From contig NZ_CP047089.1 of NCBI RefSeq assembly GCF_009937765.1, forward strand, positions 1,796,272 to 1,860,271: a stretch of DNA of 64,000 bases, given 5' to 3'. Positions within the stretch are counted from its first letter, which is position 1. Each line of letters starts with the position of its first letter. Source of the stretch: Bacillus pumilus. Its GTDB lineage: Bacteria; Bacillota; Bacilli; Bacillales; Bacillaceae. Positions 36,190 to 46,543 of this stretch are shown piece after piece. Both the position numbers and the translations under genes were made by a program. The notes beneath the pieces were generated by a model that did no database searches, was not told the origin of the DNA, and was given only the letters and a program-made list of their open reading frames with translations.

Positions 36190-39100
36190 TTACTGGACAA
36201 GCTCTTTCGTTTCTTCTAGTTTGACAGATACAAGCTTAGAAACACCTGATTCCTGCATCGTCACACCGTAGAGCACATCTGCTTCTTCCATTGTTCCTTT
36301 GCGGTGCGTAATGACAATGAATTGTGTTTCTTGACTGTATTTCTTTAAATATTGAGCAAAGCGGAAAACATTGGCTTCATCAAGTGCCGCTTCTACCTCA
36401 TCTAATACGCAAAATGGTACTGGTCTGACTTTTAAAATAGAGAACAGTAAGGCGATCGCTGTTAATGCTCTCTCTCCGCCTGAAAGCAGGCTTAAGTTTT
36501 GCAGCTTTTTCCCTGGCGGCTGCGCGACAATATCAACACCAGAGTTTAGTAAATCGTTTGGATCTGTTAGTTTAAGGTCTGCTCTTCCGCCGCCAAATAA
36601 CGCTTGGAAAACTGATTCAAAATGTCCGCGAATTTGCGAGAATGTTTCAGAGAAGCGCTTTGTCATCTCTTGATCCATTTCTTCGATCACTTGGAATAAT
36701 GTATTTTTCGCTTCTGTCAGATCATTTCGCTGTTCTGTTAAGAAGAGGTAGCGTTCATTCACTCGTTCATACTCATCAATGCTGCCTAAGTTCACTGTTC
36801 CTAGCTCTTCAATGGCTAATTTGATCAGCTTCACTCGTTTTCTTGCTTCATCTGACGATAGCGTCAGATGATACATCTCTTTTGCCCCTTCAAACGAAAG
36901 TGCATACTCTTCGTTCAAATAAGCGATGAGGTTGTCGAGCTCAACTTCCATACGCCCAAGCTTAATCTCTTCATCTTTTAAGCTTGTGGTGAGCTGCTTG
37001 TAAAGGCGTTTTTGTTCTTTCAGTTCACGTTCAGCAAATTCTAACGTTTCAGAAAGAGCAAGGCGCTGTTTACGCCGCTCTGAAATGAGTGCGGTTGTTT
37101 TGTTTTTGTTTTCCAGTTTCTCTTTCGCTGCTTCTTCCAGCTGTTCTGCCCCGCTTGAGCTAGACGTCATTTCACTTGTTAAGAGTGACAGATCTTCTTT
37201 TGTTTCCGTCAGCGTTTGTTCAGCCTCTTCTAATTCTGCCATTAAGCTCGAAAGCTTTTCTTGTTCATTCGCTAAGGACTGCTCTTTTTTAGCAAGTGAG
37301 ATTTTCAGCTCTGTTAATTCGGCAGAAATGGTTTCTTTCGTTGAGCTTTGGGTTTGCTTACGCTTTGTTAATGTATTGATCTCTTGATCTAGGGTGGTCA
37401 ATTTCTCCCCTATCGAAACTTCAAGAGCTGCCTGCTCTTTGTCCTTATCTATAAGTTCAGTAGAACGCAGCTGTAATTCTTCTTTTTCTTGGTCATAGAG
37501 TTCAAGGTGAGCATTAATATTTTTTTCTGCTACTTGCAGTTCGTATAGCTTCCCTTTGAGCTCTTGCTGCTGTTCACGAAGCGTTTCGCCGCGCTGACGC
37601 AGTTCGTTTAATTGGCTTTCATTTGCAGCAATTAATTGCTTCGTTTCTTTTGTTTCCTTTTCAAGGATCGTTGTTTTTTCTTCCATTTCAACGAGCTGCT
37701 TTGTTAATGTTTCGATCTCCCTGCTTCTTGAAAGAAGGGAGTTGTTCTTTTTCTTTACACCGCCACCGGTCATTGAACCGCCTGGGTTTACGACATCGCC
37801 ATCAAGGGTCACGATGCGATAACGATGACCAAGCATTTTTGCGAGTTCATTGGCGCCTTTTAAGTCTCTAACGATCAGAACCGTTCCAAGCAAGTTCTGT
37901 ATGACCTTTTGATATTTTTCATCAAAGGAAACAAGTTGACTTGCTACACCGATAAATGCAGCATGCTGCTCGGCTGTTTGGACGTCTCTATGCTGAATGG
38001 TTCTTTCTTTGATCACATTCATCGGCAGGAAAGTTGCTCGTCCAAAGGAGTGCTGCTTTAAGTATGCAATTGCTTGTCGCGCGGCGGCTTCATTCTCTGT
38101 GACGACGTGCTGCGTTGCTGCGCCTAACGCGATTTCAATCGCTGTCTCATGCTGCTGATCTGTTTGAATCAGCTCTGCAATGGCACCGTGAATACCGCCT
38201 AACCGTTCTTTTGCCTTTAAGACCTCTTTTACTCCTTGGAAAAAGCCTGAGAAATCTTCCTGCATGGATTCTAGCATCTCTTTTTTTGACTTTGCCTGCT
38301 GCACATATTGATAGGCTTGATAAAGAGCCGTTTCTTTTTTCTCGTATTGACGTTTTATTTGCTCAAGCTTTTGTTCCGCTTCTCTAAACCGCTTGACCTG
38401 AGCCAAAATGTCTTCTTCTAGAGCTGAAAGCTGCTTCTGAGCCTCTGTTTTCTTCTCTTTGACAGATACACGCTCTTCAATGTGTTTTTGGTTATTTTGT
38501 GTGAGCCGATCCAGCTGCATAGCCGCTTGTCGCTGCTGTTCTTCTAACAATTTGCGTTCGTTGCGGATGGAAGCCTGTTCATTGAGTAGATCAAAATAAT
38601 CGCTTTTTAGCTGTTCAATTTGACCTTCCACATCTTCACTATGAAGCGACAGTTGATGCTGCTTCGTTTTCACTTCATCTTTTAGCTGCTGCACTTCTTT
38701 TTGAAGGCTATCCCGCGTGATTTTCTGCTGCTGAATTTTTTCGGTTAGCTGCGCCTGCTTTTCAGTTAAGCGAATGAGTGTTTCTTCTAGCTGTCCCTGG
38801 TTTGCGGCAGCATTTTTCTTCCGTTCTTTTAGTACTTCTTTTTTACCTTCAAGCTTTTCTAATTCCTCACTTGTGAAAAGAAGAACTTCTTGTAAGTCAT
38901 TAATTGATTCGTCAAGCGCTTGAATGCGGTCTCTTGATTCTTCAATTTTTGCTTCTTTTGCTTGAATCTCTGTGGATTGCTTCATTTCATCTTGTTTGAA
39001 GCGCTCGACAGCTTCACCAAGTGTTGTCCATTTTTCATGAAGTGCTTCGATGTCATGGACAGTTAAGGCGATTTCGACATTTTCAAGCTCTTCTTTTTTT

Positions 39101-39750
39101 TGCAAATAGTCCTTTGCAATAGATGCCTGCATTCTTAAAGGTTCTACTTGGTCTTCTAGTTCATGCAGAATATCTTCTACTCGGTTTAAGTTGTCCTGCG
39201 TTTCAAACAGTTTATTCTCGGCTTTTTTCTTTCTTGTTTTATATTTCAAAACGCCAGCCGCTTCTTCAAAGATGCTTCTTCTCTCTTCTGCCTTACTTGA
39301 TAGAATTTCTTCTACCTTCCCTTGGCTGATGATCGAAAAGGCTTCCTTTCCAAGACCTGAATCCATGAAAAGATCAATAATATCCTTTAAGCGGACAGAT
39401 TGATTGTTTATGAGAAATTCACTTTCTCCTGATCGATAGACTCTTCTTGTCACACTGACTTCGTGAAAATCGATCGGTAAAAAGTGGTCTTCGTTATCTA
39501 ATGTTAAAGTCACTTCTGCTAGATTGACTCTTTTCCTTGAGTCGCTTCCTGCAAAAATGATGTCTTCCATTTTTCCTCCGCGGAGGCTTTTCGCTGATTG
39601 TTCTCCAAGTACCCAGCGGATGGCATCGGTAATATTACTTTTGCCGCTTCCGTTTGGTCCGACAACAGCTGTAACCCCTTTGACAAAGTCCACGGTCACT
39701 CGCTGCGCAAAAGATTTGAATCCTATCACGTCTAAACGTTTGAGGAACAT
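36190..39750 (-). CDS. smc: Chromosome condensation and segregation protein Smc
   Basis: Structural maintenance of chromosomes ATPase that, with ScpA/ScpB, organises the origin region. The 1186-residue protein has the N-terminal ATPase half with Walker A GPNGSGKS (32-39), a long coiled coil, a hinge domain (about 510-670, including GGSMTGGGVKKK), a second coiled coil and the C-terminal half with LSGGERALTAIALLFSI (signature) and VLDEVEAALDEANV (Walker B). All key residues are present and the length is standard. It lies between rnc and ftsY. Confidence 0.99.
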   Translation of the reverse strand: MFLKRLDVIGFKSFAQRVTVDFVKGVTAVVGPNGSGKSNITDAIRWVLGEQSAKSLRGGKMEDIIFAGSDSRKRVNLAEVTLTLDNEDHFLPIDFHEVSVTRRVYRSGESEFLINNQSVRLKDIIDLFMDSGLGKEAFSIISQGKVEEILSSKAEERRSIFEEAAGVLKYKTRKKKAENKLFETQDNLNRVEDILHELEDQVEPLRMQASIAKDYLQKKEELENVEIALTVHDIEALHEKWTTLGEAVERFKQDEMKQSTEIQAKEAKIEESRDRIQALDESINDLQEVLLFTSEELEKLEGKKEVLKERKKNAAANQGQLEETLIRLTEKQAQLTEKIQQQKITRDSLQKEVQQLKDEVKTKQHQLSLHSEDVEGQIEQLKSDYFDLLNEQASIRNERKLLEEQQRQAAMQLDRLTQNNQKHIEERVSVKEKKTEAQKQLSALEEDILAQVKRFREAEQKLEQIKRQYEKKETALYQAYQYVQQAKSKKEMLESMQEDFSGFFQGVKEVLKAKERLGGIHGAIAELIQTDQQHETAIEIALGAATQHVVTENEAAARQAIAYLKQHSFGRATFLPMNVIKERTIQHRDVQTAEQHAAFIGVASQLVSFDEKYQKVIQNLLGTVLIVRDLKGANELAKMLGHRYRIVTLDGDVVNPGGSMTGGGVKKKNNSLLSRSREIETLTKQLVEMEEKTTILEKETKETKQLIAANESQLNELRQRGETLREQQQELKGKLYELQVAEKNINAHLELYDQEKEELQLRSTELIDKDKEQAALEVSIGEKLTTLDQEINTLTKRKQTQSSTKETISAELTELKISLAKKEQSLANEQEKLSSLMAELEEAEQTLTETKEDLSLLTSEMTSSSSGAEQLEEAAKEKLENKNKTTALISERRKQRLALSETLEFAERELKEQKRLYKQLTTSLKDEEIKLGRMEVELDNLIAYLNEEYALSFEGAKEMYHLTLSSDEARKRVKLIKLAIEELGTVNLGSIDEYERVNERYLFLTEQRNDLTEAKNTLFQVIEEMDQEMTKRFSETFSQIRGHFESVFQALFGGGRADLKLTDPNDLLNSGVDIVAQPPGKKLQNLSLLSGGERALTAIALLFSILKVRPVPFCVLDEVEAALDEANVFRFAQYLKKYSQETQFIVITHRKGTMEEADVLYGVTMQESGVSKLVSVKLEETKELVQ

Positions 39751-39828
39751 GAGAGTGATCCTCCTTATGTATTTAAAGTACTATCATCTTACCATATGAA
39801 GTGAAAAAAGATGATGGAAAACAGAGTG

Positions 39829-39856
39829 AAATCCCCCTGAATCACGAGGGGGATTT
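39829..39856 (-). other. Perfect hairpin between rnc and smc without T tract
   Basis: Ten-base perfect inverted repeat AAATCCCCCT/AGGGGGATTT with an eight-base loop abutting the rnc stop. On the minus strand it is followed by CACTC instead of T, so it is not a normal intrinsic terminator; it may stabilise or mark processing of the rnc-smc mRNA. Only the plus strand has a trailing TTATT. Confidence 0.7.
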
Positions 39857-40599
39857 TATTGGTTCATATGATGTTTCTGCAATTTAGCAAGTGCTTCCTG
39901 TGCAGCATGCTGTTCTGCTTCTTTTTTACTGCGACCATTTCCAATTCCAAGCACTTCCCCGCGAAGGGAGACATTTGCTTCAAATTCACGGTTGTGTGCT
40001 GGTCCTTTTTCATGCAAAATGCGGTATTCGAGTACACCTTTTCCATCGCGCTGAACGAATTCTTGCAGCTGGCTTTTAAAGTCCATGACATGCGAGAACG
40101 CTCCATCATTAATTTTCGGATAAACATAGGCTTCTAGGAATCGTTCTACTGGCTCCAGCCCTTGATCTAAATAAAGTGCTCCGATAAACGCCTCGAATAC
40201 GTCTGCTAAAAGTGCTGGACGTTTTCTACCGCCGGTCATTTCTTCGCCTTTTCCTAAAAGAACAAGGTCTCCGAAGGACAGCTCATGTGCCAGAGACACA
40301 AGTGATGGTTCACATACGATCGCTGCTCTTAGTTTTGTTAAATCTCCCTCGCTCATCGCAGGGTATTTCGCAAATAAGAATTGAGAGATGGTCAATTCTA
40401 AAACAGCATCTCCTAAAAATTCAAGTCTTTCATTATCCTCGTATGGTTTTTTCCGGTGTTCATTCACATAAGAGGAATGCGTAAATGCTTGATATAGAAG
40501 TTTTTCATTTTGAAAGTGTACAGAAATACGCTGCTGGAATTCTCTAAATTGCTCTAGTTTTTTGCTCTGTTTCTGTTTGTCTTTATATTGTTTTGGCAT
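39856..40599 (-). CDS. rnc: Ribonuclease III
   Basis: Double-strand-specific endoribonuclease for rRNA, scRNA and toxin mRNA processing. The 247-residue protein has the RNase III signature [17 protein letters not shown] (about 56-72) with catalytic Glu/Asp, the second acidic cluster [14 protein letters not shown], and a C-terminal dsRBD with the [18 protein letters not shown] helix. Start ATG has GGAGG upstream. A vegetative promoter candidate lies 40 bases before it. Confidence 0.99.
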   Translation of the reverse strand: MPKQYKDKQKQSKKLEQFREFQQRISVHFQNEKLLYQAFTHSSYVNEHRKKPYEDNERLEFLGDAVLELTISQFLFAKYPAMSEGDLTKLRAAIVCEPSLVSLAHELSFGDLVLLGKGEEMTGGRKRPALLADVFEAFIGALYLDQGLEPVERFLEAYVYPKINDGAFSHVMDFKSQLQEFVQRDGKGVLEYRILHEKGPAHNREFEANVSLRGEVLGIGNGRSKKEAEQHAAQEALAKLQKHHMNQ

Positions 40600-40639
40600 A
40601 GCAACCTCCAGGTAGGCTTAATCGCCTTTAAGGATACTG

Positions 40640-40669
40640 ATTATATGGAGTCTCTCTTTCTACATGCAA
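40640..40669 (-). promoter_or_regulatory. Candidate SigA promoter of rnc-smc-ftsY
   Basis: Minus strand TTGCAT (40664-40669), 18-base spacer, perfect TATAAT (40640-40645), about 40 bases before rnc. It follows the acpP terminator, as expected for an operon head. Confidence 0.6.
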
Positions 40670-40745
40670 GGAAACAATGCTCCTTAGCATCTGAAAAAGG
40701 CTGACAATTGATCAGCTGAATATGTTGAAACTAACATAAATTTTG

Positions 40746-40776
40746 AAAGTCCCGTCATGAAAATAGACGGGACTTT
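40746..40776 (-). terminator. Terminator hairpin after acpP
   Basis: Perfect 11-base inverted repeat AAAGTCCCGTC/GACGGGACTTT with a nine-base loop, following the acpP stop by seven bases. The trailing tract is CAAAATTTA, so it is a strong stem with a poor T run. Confidence 0.75.
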
Positions 40777-40783
40777 GTTACGC

Positions 40784-41017
40784 TTATTGCTGGCTATTTA
40801 TGTAGTTCACAGCGTCACCGACTGTTGCAATTTTTTCAGCATCTTCGTCAGAAATTTCCATATCGAACTCATCTTCAAGTTCCATAACTAGCTCAACTAC
40901 ATCAAGGGAATCAGCGCCTAAATCTTCTTTAAATGAAGCTTCCATTTTCACGTCAGCCTCATCAACGCCAAGGCGGTCTACAATAATTTTTGTTACACGC
41001 TCTAATACGTCTGCCAT
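40784..41017 (-). CDS. acpP: Acyl carrier protein
   Basis: Carrier of growing acyl chains in fatty acid synthesis. The 77-residue acidic protein has the phosphopantetheine attachment motif [14 protein letters not shown] with Ser37. GGGGAGG precedes the ATG. It is the last gene of fapR-plsX-fabD-fabG-acpP and is followed by a terminator hairpin. The 81-base gap to fabG shows nothing recognisable. Confidence 0.99.
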
Positions 41018-41098
41018 TGCCTTTCACCTCCCCTCAAAGTATTATAGTTGATTCGTTTTTAAAAAACTAGAGAAAACCTAATGAAATTTTGATATTTC

Positions 41099-41842
41099 TT
41101 AGGACATGACCATTCCGCCATCTACTTGGATGGTTTGGCCTGTAATATAACCTGCTCCTTCTGAAGCTAAAAACACAACAACATTGCTAATATCTTCAGG
41201 TGCACCAAAGCGTGCAAGCGGGATCTGCTTAAGCATTTCAGTCTGTACATTCTCATCAAGCTTGTCTGTCATATCTGTTGAAATAAAGCCTGGTGCTACT
41301 GCATTGACTGTAATATGACGGGTTGCCAGCTCTTTTGCTGTTGTTTTTGTTAATCCGATGACACCAGCTTTTGCTGCAACATAGTTTGCTTGTCCAGGGT
41401 TTCCACATACGCCAACCACTGAAGCCAAGTTGATGATTCTTCCACTGCGCTGTTTCATCATTTGACGAGTCACGGCTTTTGTACAGTTAAAGACACCTTT
41501 TAAGTTTATGTTAATGACGTCATCCCATTCATTTTCTTTCATTCTCATAAGCAGGTTGTCTTTTGTAATCCCTGCATTATTGACAAGGATGTCAATTGAG
41601 CCAAATGTATCAATCGCTTGTTTCATGAGCGCTTGTACTTCTTCAGCATTTGAAACATCAGCTTTAACGGCAAAAGCCTGCTGGCCAAGAGCTTTGATTT
41701 CATCTACGACTTCATTTGCTTTTGCTTCGTTTCCAGAATAGTTGACGACAACATTTGCACCATTCTTTGCTAAATCGATCGCAATAGAACGGCCAATCCC
41801 GCGTGATGCACCTGTTACAACGGCTGTTTTATTTGTAAGCAT
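41099..41842 (-). CDS. fabG: 3-oxoacyl-ACP reductase FabG
   Basis: NADPH-dependent short-chain reductase for the first reduction step of fatty acid elongation. The 247-residue product has the cofactor motif [13 protein letters not shown] (about 9-21), NNAG and the catalytic Ser-Tyr-Lys ([20 protein letters not shown]). The ATG at 41842 overlaps the fabD stop (TGATG); an in-frame TTG one codon earlier is less likely. C-terminal [10 protein letters not shown] is typical. Confidence 0.98.
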   Translation of the reverse strand: MLTNKTAVVTGASRGIGRSIAIDLAKNGANVVVNYSGNEAKANEVVDEIKALGQQAFAVKADVSNAEEVQALMKQAIDTFGSIDILVNNAGITKDNLLMRMKENEWDDVININLKGVFNCTKAVTRQMMKQRSGRIINLASVVGVCGNPGQANYVAAKAGVIGLTKTTAKELATRHITVNAVAPGFISTDMTDKLDENVQTEMLKQIPLARFGAPEDISNVVVFLASEGAGYITGQTIQVDGGMVMS

Positions 41843-42786
41843 CAAGAATCCCCCTTCAATGTTTCAATGGCTGCTTCAATTGTTTCCTGATCTGAAACTG
41901 AAATGGTTGTCAGGCGGCGATTGACCTTTTTCACAAGACCTGAAAGCACTTTGCCCGGACCGATTTCAATAAACGTTGTCACGCCTAAATCAATCAGACG
42001 TTCTACGCTTTCTTCAAATCGAACAGGAGAATACAATTGTTCAATGAGCTTTGTTTCAATAGCATCACGAGATGTGACGATGTCTGCTGTGACATTTGAG
42101 ATCACTGGTGTTTTGGCATCTGAAATATCTAGCTTTGACAAAACATCTGTGAATTTTTCAGCGGCTGGTTTCATTAAGGCAGAATGGAAAGGTCCACTCA
42201 CTTCAAGGGCAATCGCACGTTTTGCGCCCTTTTCTTTCGCTTTTTCTGAAGCGAGTTCGACACCTTTTGCTGTACCAGAGATTACAATTTGACCAGGACA
42301 GTTTAAGTTAGCGAGTTCTACAAGATGGCCACTCTCTGTCACTTCTTTTGTCACTTCTAAAAGCGCTGTTTGATCTAAGCCAAGGATCGCTGCCATAGCG
42401 CCCTCTCCTGCTGGAACAGCTTCGTTCATTAATTCGCCGCGCTTTCTCACTGCATAAACAGCATCTTGAAAAGATAGTGCGCCTGCAGCAACAAGGGCCG
42501 TATATTCCCCAAGGCTATGTCCTGCTGCGTAATCTGCTTTGATTCCGCTCTCTTCAAATTTCTTTAAGATGGCGATACTTGTTGTTAAAAGAGCTGGCTG
42601 CGCGTTATAAGTGAGCGTCAGTTCTTCTGCATCTCCTTCAAAAATCATTGAAGATAAGTCAAAACCGAGGGTCTTGTCTGCTTCTTCAAATACAGCTTTA
42701 GATACTGCTTCTTGGTCAAATAAATCTTTCCCCATGCCAATTTTTTGAGATCCTTGGCCAGGGAATAAAAATGCAATTTTAGTCAT
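41842..42786 (-). CDS. fabD: Malonyl-CoA:ACP transacylase FabD
   Basis: Transfers malonyl groups from CoA to ACP. The 314-residue protein opens with [15 protein letters not shown] and has the nucleophile motif [15 protein letters not shown] (Ser about 90), the downstream His in SGPFHSALM and the Gln near [16 protein letters not shown]. Length is normal. It lies 15 bases after plsX and overlaps fabG by one base. Confidence 0.98.
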   Translation of the reverse strand: MTKIAFLFPGQGSQKIGMGKDLFDQEAVSKAVFEEADKTLGFDLSSMIFEGDAEELTLTYNAQPALLTTSIAILKKFEESGIKADYAAGHSLGEYTALVAAGALSFQDAVYAVRKRGELMNEAVPAGEGAMAAILGLDQTALLEVTKEVTESGHLVELANLNCPGQIVISGTAKGVELASEKAKEKGAKRAIALEVSGPFHSALMKPAAEKFTDVLSKLDISDAKTPVISNVTADIVTSRDAIETKLIEQLYSPVRFEESVERLIDLGVTTFIEIGPGKVLSGLVKKVNRRLTTISVSDQETIEAAIETLKGDS

Positions 42787-42801
42787 GCTGCTATACCTCC
42801 A

Positions 42802-43800
42802 TTAAGACTCGTTCGTGGTTTCTTTTTGGACTTCTTGATGAATGATGGCTGAAACGTCTTTTTCTACGATATCACGTGCCTGACGAATGGCATGAAAAAT
42901 GGCGTTTTCATCAGAGGAACCGTGCGCTTTAATGACAGGTGCTTTTAAACCAAATAAAGCGGCACCACCATATTCGGAGTAATCCATTTTGGATTTCATC
43001 TGCATCAATTTCGGCTTCATCATACCAGCCGCTATTTTTGCTGTGAAGCTGGATGTTAAGGTTTCTTTCAGCATTTTAAATACAGAAAGAGCTGTGCCTT
43101 CAATCGTTTTCAGAGCAATATTTCCTGTGAAACCATCTGTGACAACGACGTCAGCTACACCTTCTAATAAGTCACGAGACTCCACATTTCCTACGAAATT
43201 CAAGTCTGATGCTTTTAACAATTCAAAGGTTTTTTTCGTGAGATCGTTGCCTTTTTTATCTTCTGTTCCTACATTTAACAATCCTACACGCGGATTTCTC
43301 TTTGGAAAAACACGCTCTGCGTAAATTGAACCCATCATCGCATATTGTACAAGGTGTTCTGGTTTGGCATCAACGTTAGCGCCGACATCTAGTAATAAAA
43401 ACCCGCTGCCATCAAGTGTTGGCAGTGTCGGAGCAAGTGCTGGTCTATCGATGCCATCAATTCTTCCTACGATAAACAGTCCTGCTGTCATAAGTGCGCC
43501 AGTGTTTCCTGCTGAAATACAGGCATCTGCTCGTCCTTCGGATACTTCTTGCGCCATTTTCACCATAGATGAATCCTTTTTACGCCTAACTGCACGCACT
43601 GGTTCATCTGTCGGTTCAATGACTTCTTTTGCATCTAAAATCGTGATGCGCTCGTTGTTTGTTATGTATGGTTTGATTTTATTTTCATCGCCGACAAGTG
43701 TAATCTCGATATCTGAAAATGCCGTTAAGCTTTTTTGCACACCGTCAATAATGGCTTTAGGGGCATGGTCTCCCCCCATTGCATCGACTGCAATTCTCAT
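42802..43800 (-). CDS. plsX: Phosphate acyltransferase PlsX
   Basis: Makes acyl-phosphate from acyl-ACP, feeding PlsY for phosphatidic acid synthesis. The 332-residue product starts [20 protein letters not shown] and includes [29 protein letters not shown] and [16 protein letters not shown] segments. The ATG at 43800 has AAAGGTGG eight bases upstream; a GTG at 43812 is an alternative start that adds four residues. It follows fapR by 15 bases. Confidence 0.98.
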   Translation of the reverse strand: MRIAVDAMGGDHAPKAIIDGVQKSLTAFSDIEITLVGDENKIKPYITNNERITILDAKEVIEPTDEPVRAVRRKKDSSMVKMAQEVSEGRADACISAGNTGALMTAGLFIVGRIDGIDRPALAPTLPTLDGSGFLLLDVGANVDAKPEHLVQYAMMGSIYAERVFPKRNPRVGLLNVGTEDKKGNDLTKKTFELLKASDLNFVGNVESRDLLEGVADVVVTDGFTGNIALKTIEGTALSVFKMLKETLTSSFTAKIAAGMMKPKLMQMKSKMDYSEYGGAALFGLKAPVIKAHGSSDENAIFHAIRQARDIVEKDVSAIIHQEVQKETTNES

Positions 43801-43815
43801 ATTACGTGCCACCTT

Positions 43816-44382
43816 TTACTTTTGTTTTGAGCGATACATGACAAAGTCTCCTGAGAAGACAACTTCTTCACCGACATAGCTGTTCACTTCAACTACAGTT
43901 CTGCCTTTTTCTTTATCATGCGAGGCTACTTTGGCTTTTGAGACGACTCGTTCGCCTTGTTTAACCTGCCTTGTAAATTTAATATTTGCTTTTGCTGTTA
44001 AAGCCAGTTCATCGTCAATGACCGCTACTGCAAGCGAATTTGCCTGGGCGAAGAGATGATGTCCCCTGGCAATTTGGTTTCGGCTAAATACATGCTCTTT
44101 TCTCACTTCTAAAATGGAAATAGCTTGGTCATCAAGCTCTACATCAATCATTTCTCCAATCACTTCATCCAGTGGAAGTGATTTCACTTCATCCTCTAAT
44201 GTCTTTTCGGCCACATGCTTAATTCTTTCGCGTAATTCAGGGATTGACAATTCCAAACGATCAAGACGAACCGTTTGAATGCTTACACCGAATTTAGTTG
44301 CCAATTCTTCATCAGTAATGAACGGAGTCGAGCTGATCGTTTGCTGGAGAAGTTTTTGACGTTCTTTTTTATTTAGTTTCAT
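43816..44382 (-). CDS. fapR: Fatty acid and phospholipid synthesis repressor FapR
   Basis: Repressor of fatty acid and phospholipid genes, released by malonyl-CoA or malonyl-ACP. The 188-residue product has an N-terminal helix-turn-helix (about 23-42, [19 protein letters not shown]) linked by a helix to a C-terminal hot-dog fold domain (about 85-188) that binds malonyl thioesters. The ATG at 44382 gives the exact family length. Its own operator and promoter lie directly upstream, so it is autoregulated together with plsX-fabD-fabG. Confidence 0.97.
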
Positions 44383-44403
44383 ATGCAGACACCATCCGTA
44401 CAT

Positions 44404-44421
44404 TTATGACTAGGTACTAAT
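44404..44421 (-). promoter_or_regulatory. FapR operator
   Basis: Minus strand ATTAGTACCTAGTCATAA is a near-perfect match to the FapR consensus (ATTAGTACCTAGTCTTAAT type) and covers the expected transcription start of fapR, where bound repressor would block initiation. Confidence 0.93.
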
Positions 44422-44424
44422 AGT

Positions 44425-44453
44425 AGTATATAATCTCATAGATGATAAATCAA
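44425..44453 (-). promoter_or_regulatory. SigA promoter of the fapR operon
   Basis: Minus strand TTGATT (44448-44453), 17-base spacer, TATACT (44425-44430), immediately upstream of the FapR operator. It drives fapR-plsX-fabD-fabG-acpP. Confidence 0.85.
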
Positions 44454-44494
44454 TCCTTGTTTCAAAAAGACAAGAAAATTCCTCCAGCGCCTGA

Positions 44495-46543
44495 TCAGCT
44501 TAATTTATCTCCGCCCAGCACCCCGCTGTCTACCAGCGTTTGCCGAAGTTCTTTATATTCCGGATCTGTCCAAAATGCATCTGACTGCACAAGTTCTGCC
44601 GCATCTTTTCTAGCAGTTTCCAGTGCTCTGTAGTCATGAACCATATCGGCTACTTTAAATTCAGGCATTCCGCTTTGTTTTTTACCGAAGAAATCGCCGG
44701 GTCCTCTTAGCTCTAAGTCCTTTTCAGACAACTCAAAGCCGTCGGTCGTTTCAGACATAATCCTCATCCGCTCTTTTCCGGTTTCTGATTTTGGATCCGC
44801 CATTAAAATACAAAATGATTGATGCTCTCCTCGTCCAACTCGGCCTCTGAGCTGATGAAGCTGAGACAGCCCGAAGCGGTCTGCATCGTAAATGACCATG
44901 ATGGTCGCATTGGGTACGTTGACACCCACTTCAACGACTGTTGTTGAAACAAGAATTTGCACTTCATTTGCTGTAAAGTCTCTCATCACCTGATCTTTTT
45001 CATCACTCGCGAGTTTCCCGTGCATTAAGCCGATCGACCACTTACCGCGGTATGCCTCTGTCAGCATGCTGTGGACATCAATCGCATTTTGCACATCGAG
45101 TTTGTCTGATTCTTCTATGAGCGGACAAATAATGTATGCCTGTCTTCCTTTTTTCAGCTCTTTATCTACAAATGCAAGAATCCTCTCAAGCATGTCATGC
45201 TTGACCCAATACGTTTCGATCTGTTTTCTGCCGGCTGGTAATTCATCAATGACGGATACGTCCATTTCTCCAAAAACAGTGATCGCAAGTGTGCGCGGAA
45301 TAGGTGTGGCCGTCATGAACAAGACATCTGGGTCCTGTCCTTTACTTCTTAGTTTTTTCCGTTGTTCTACGCCAAACCGGTGCTGCTCATCTGTAATTAC
45401 GAGACCAAGCTGCTGAAATTCGACTTCGTCTTGAATGAGCGCATGCGTTCCGACTAAAATATCAATCTCGCCCTCTTTTAGACGCTCCAGCAATTCTCTG
45501 CGGCGCTTTCCCTTTACAGAGCTTGTTAGTAGAGCGATATTGAGTCCCCATTTTTCAAACAACTGATAAAGGGAATCAGCATGCTGTTCTGCCAAAATCT
45601 CTGTTGGAACCATTAATGCACCTTGATAGCCAGATAAATGAGCGGCATATAGTGCAATTGCTGCAACAGCTGTTTTCCCTGAGCCTACATCCCCTTGAAG
45701 CAGTCGGTTCATCCGGTATGGGGACGCCATATCAGACATAATTTCATCAAGCACTCTTGATTGTGCCTTTGTCAGCGGAAATGGCAGGCTGTGAACAAAC
45801 TCAAAAACAGCCTCTTTGGAAAACGGATGCTGGATGCCCGATGTTTTTTCTCGTTCTTTCTTTCTGATGGCCTGCATCTTCAGCTGGAAAATAAGAAATT
45901 CCTCGTACACAAAGCGTCGTCTCGCTTGCTTGAGTGAGTCTCTTGTTTCTGGCAGGTGAATGGTTTTTAATGCTTCTTGATAGGACATGAGTTTATAGGT
46001 AGAGACAAGCTGCTTTGGCAGTGGATCTTCAGCTTTATCTACATAAAGTGACAAGGCTTGTTTGACAAAACGCCTCATCATCTTCACGGTTACATTTTCT
46101 TTGACTGAATAAACAGGCTCTATACTGCCATCTTGCTCGTGCGTCCCTTTTTTAAATTCCTGCACCATGATCGATTGACGGTTTTTATCCCATTTCCCAG
46201 TGACGGATACCGTATCACCTAACACAAGGCTTCTTTTTAAATAAGGGCGATTGAAACAAATTGCTGTGATGAGGAAACGCCCGACAAGCAGCCTGAATGT
46301 CAGCCTGCTTCGTTTTTTTCCATAATAGGTGAGGACGGGCTCACTGTGCACTTTTCCTTCAACTGTGACACGTTCGTCATGCTTTACTTCTTCTAAGTTA
46401 CGAAGCTCATAGTCGTCATATCGATAAGGAAAGTAGCCAAGTAAATCGGCTACTGTGTGGATCCCAAGTTCATTGAGTGTTTTTTCGGTTTCTTCTCCAA
46501 TCCCCTTGAGGACTGAGACGTTATCTTGCAGTTTCTGTATCAC
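44495..46543 (-). CDS. recG: ATP-dependent DNA helicase RecG
   Basis: Branch-migrating helicase for stalled forks and recombination intermediates. The 682-residue protein has the N-terminal wedge/OB domain (about 1-230) with YFPYRYDDYELR, helicase motifs I LLQGDVGSGKTAVAA, II DEQHRFGVEQR, III TATPIPRT and VI QLRGRVGRGEHQSFC, and ends LGGDKLS. It begins at GTG inside the last codons of sdaAA (23-base overlap); GGAGGTG lies 13 bases upstream. Its 3' end faces the fapR promoter. Confidence 0.98.
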   Translation of the reverse strand: MIQKLQDNVSVLKGIGEETEKTLNELGIHTVADLLGYFPYRYDDYELRNLEEVKHDERVTVEGKVHSEPVLTYYGKKRSRLTFRLLVGRFLITAICFNRPYLKRSLVLGDTVSVTGKWDKNRQSIMVQEFKKGTHEQDGSIEPVYSVKENVTVKMMRRFVKQALSLYVDKAEDPLPKQLVSTYKLMSYQEALKTIHLPETRDSLKQARRRFVYEEFLIFQLKMQAIRKKEREKTSGIQHPFSKEAVFEFVHSLPFPLTKAQSRVLDEIMSDMASPYRMNRLLQGDVGSGKTAVAAIALYAAHLSGYQGALMVPTEILAEQHADSLYQLFEKWGLNIALLTSSVKGKRRRELLERLKEGEIDILVGTHALIQDEVEFQQLGLVITDEQHRFGVEQRKKLRSKGQDPDVLFMTATPIPRTLAITVFGEMDVSVIDELPAGRKQIETYWVKHDMLERILAFVDKELKKGRQAYIICPLIEESDKLDVQNAIDVHSMLTEAYRGKWSIGLMHGKLASDEKDQVMRDFTANEVQILVSTTVVEVGVNVPNATIMVIYDADRFGLSQLHQLRGRVGRGEHQSFCILMADPKSETGKERMRIMSETTDGFELSEKDLELRGPGDFFGKKQSGMPEFKVADMVHDYRALETARKDAAELVQSDAFWTDPEYKELRQTLVDSGVLGGDKLS

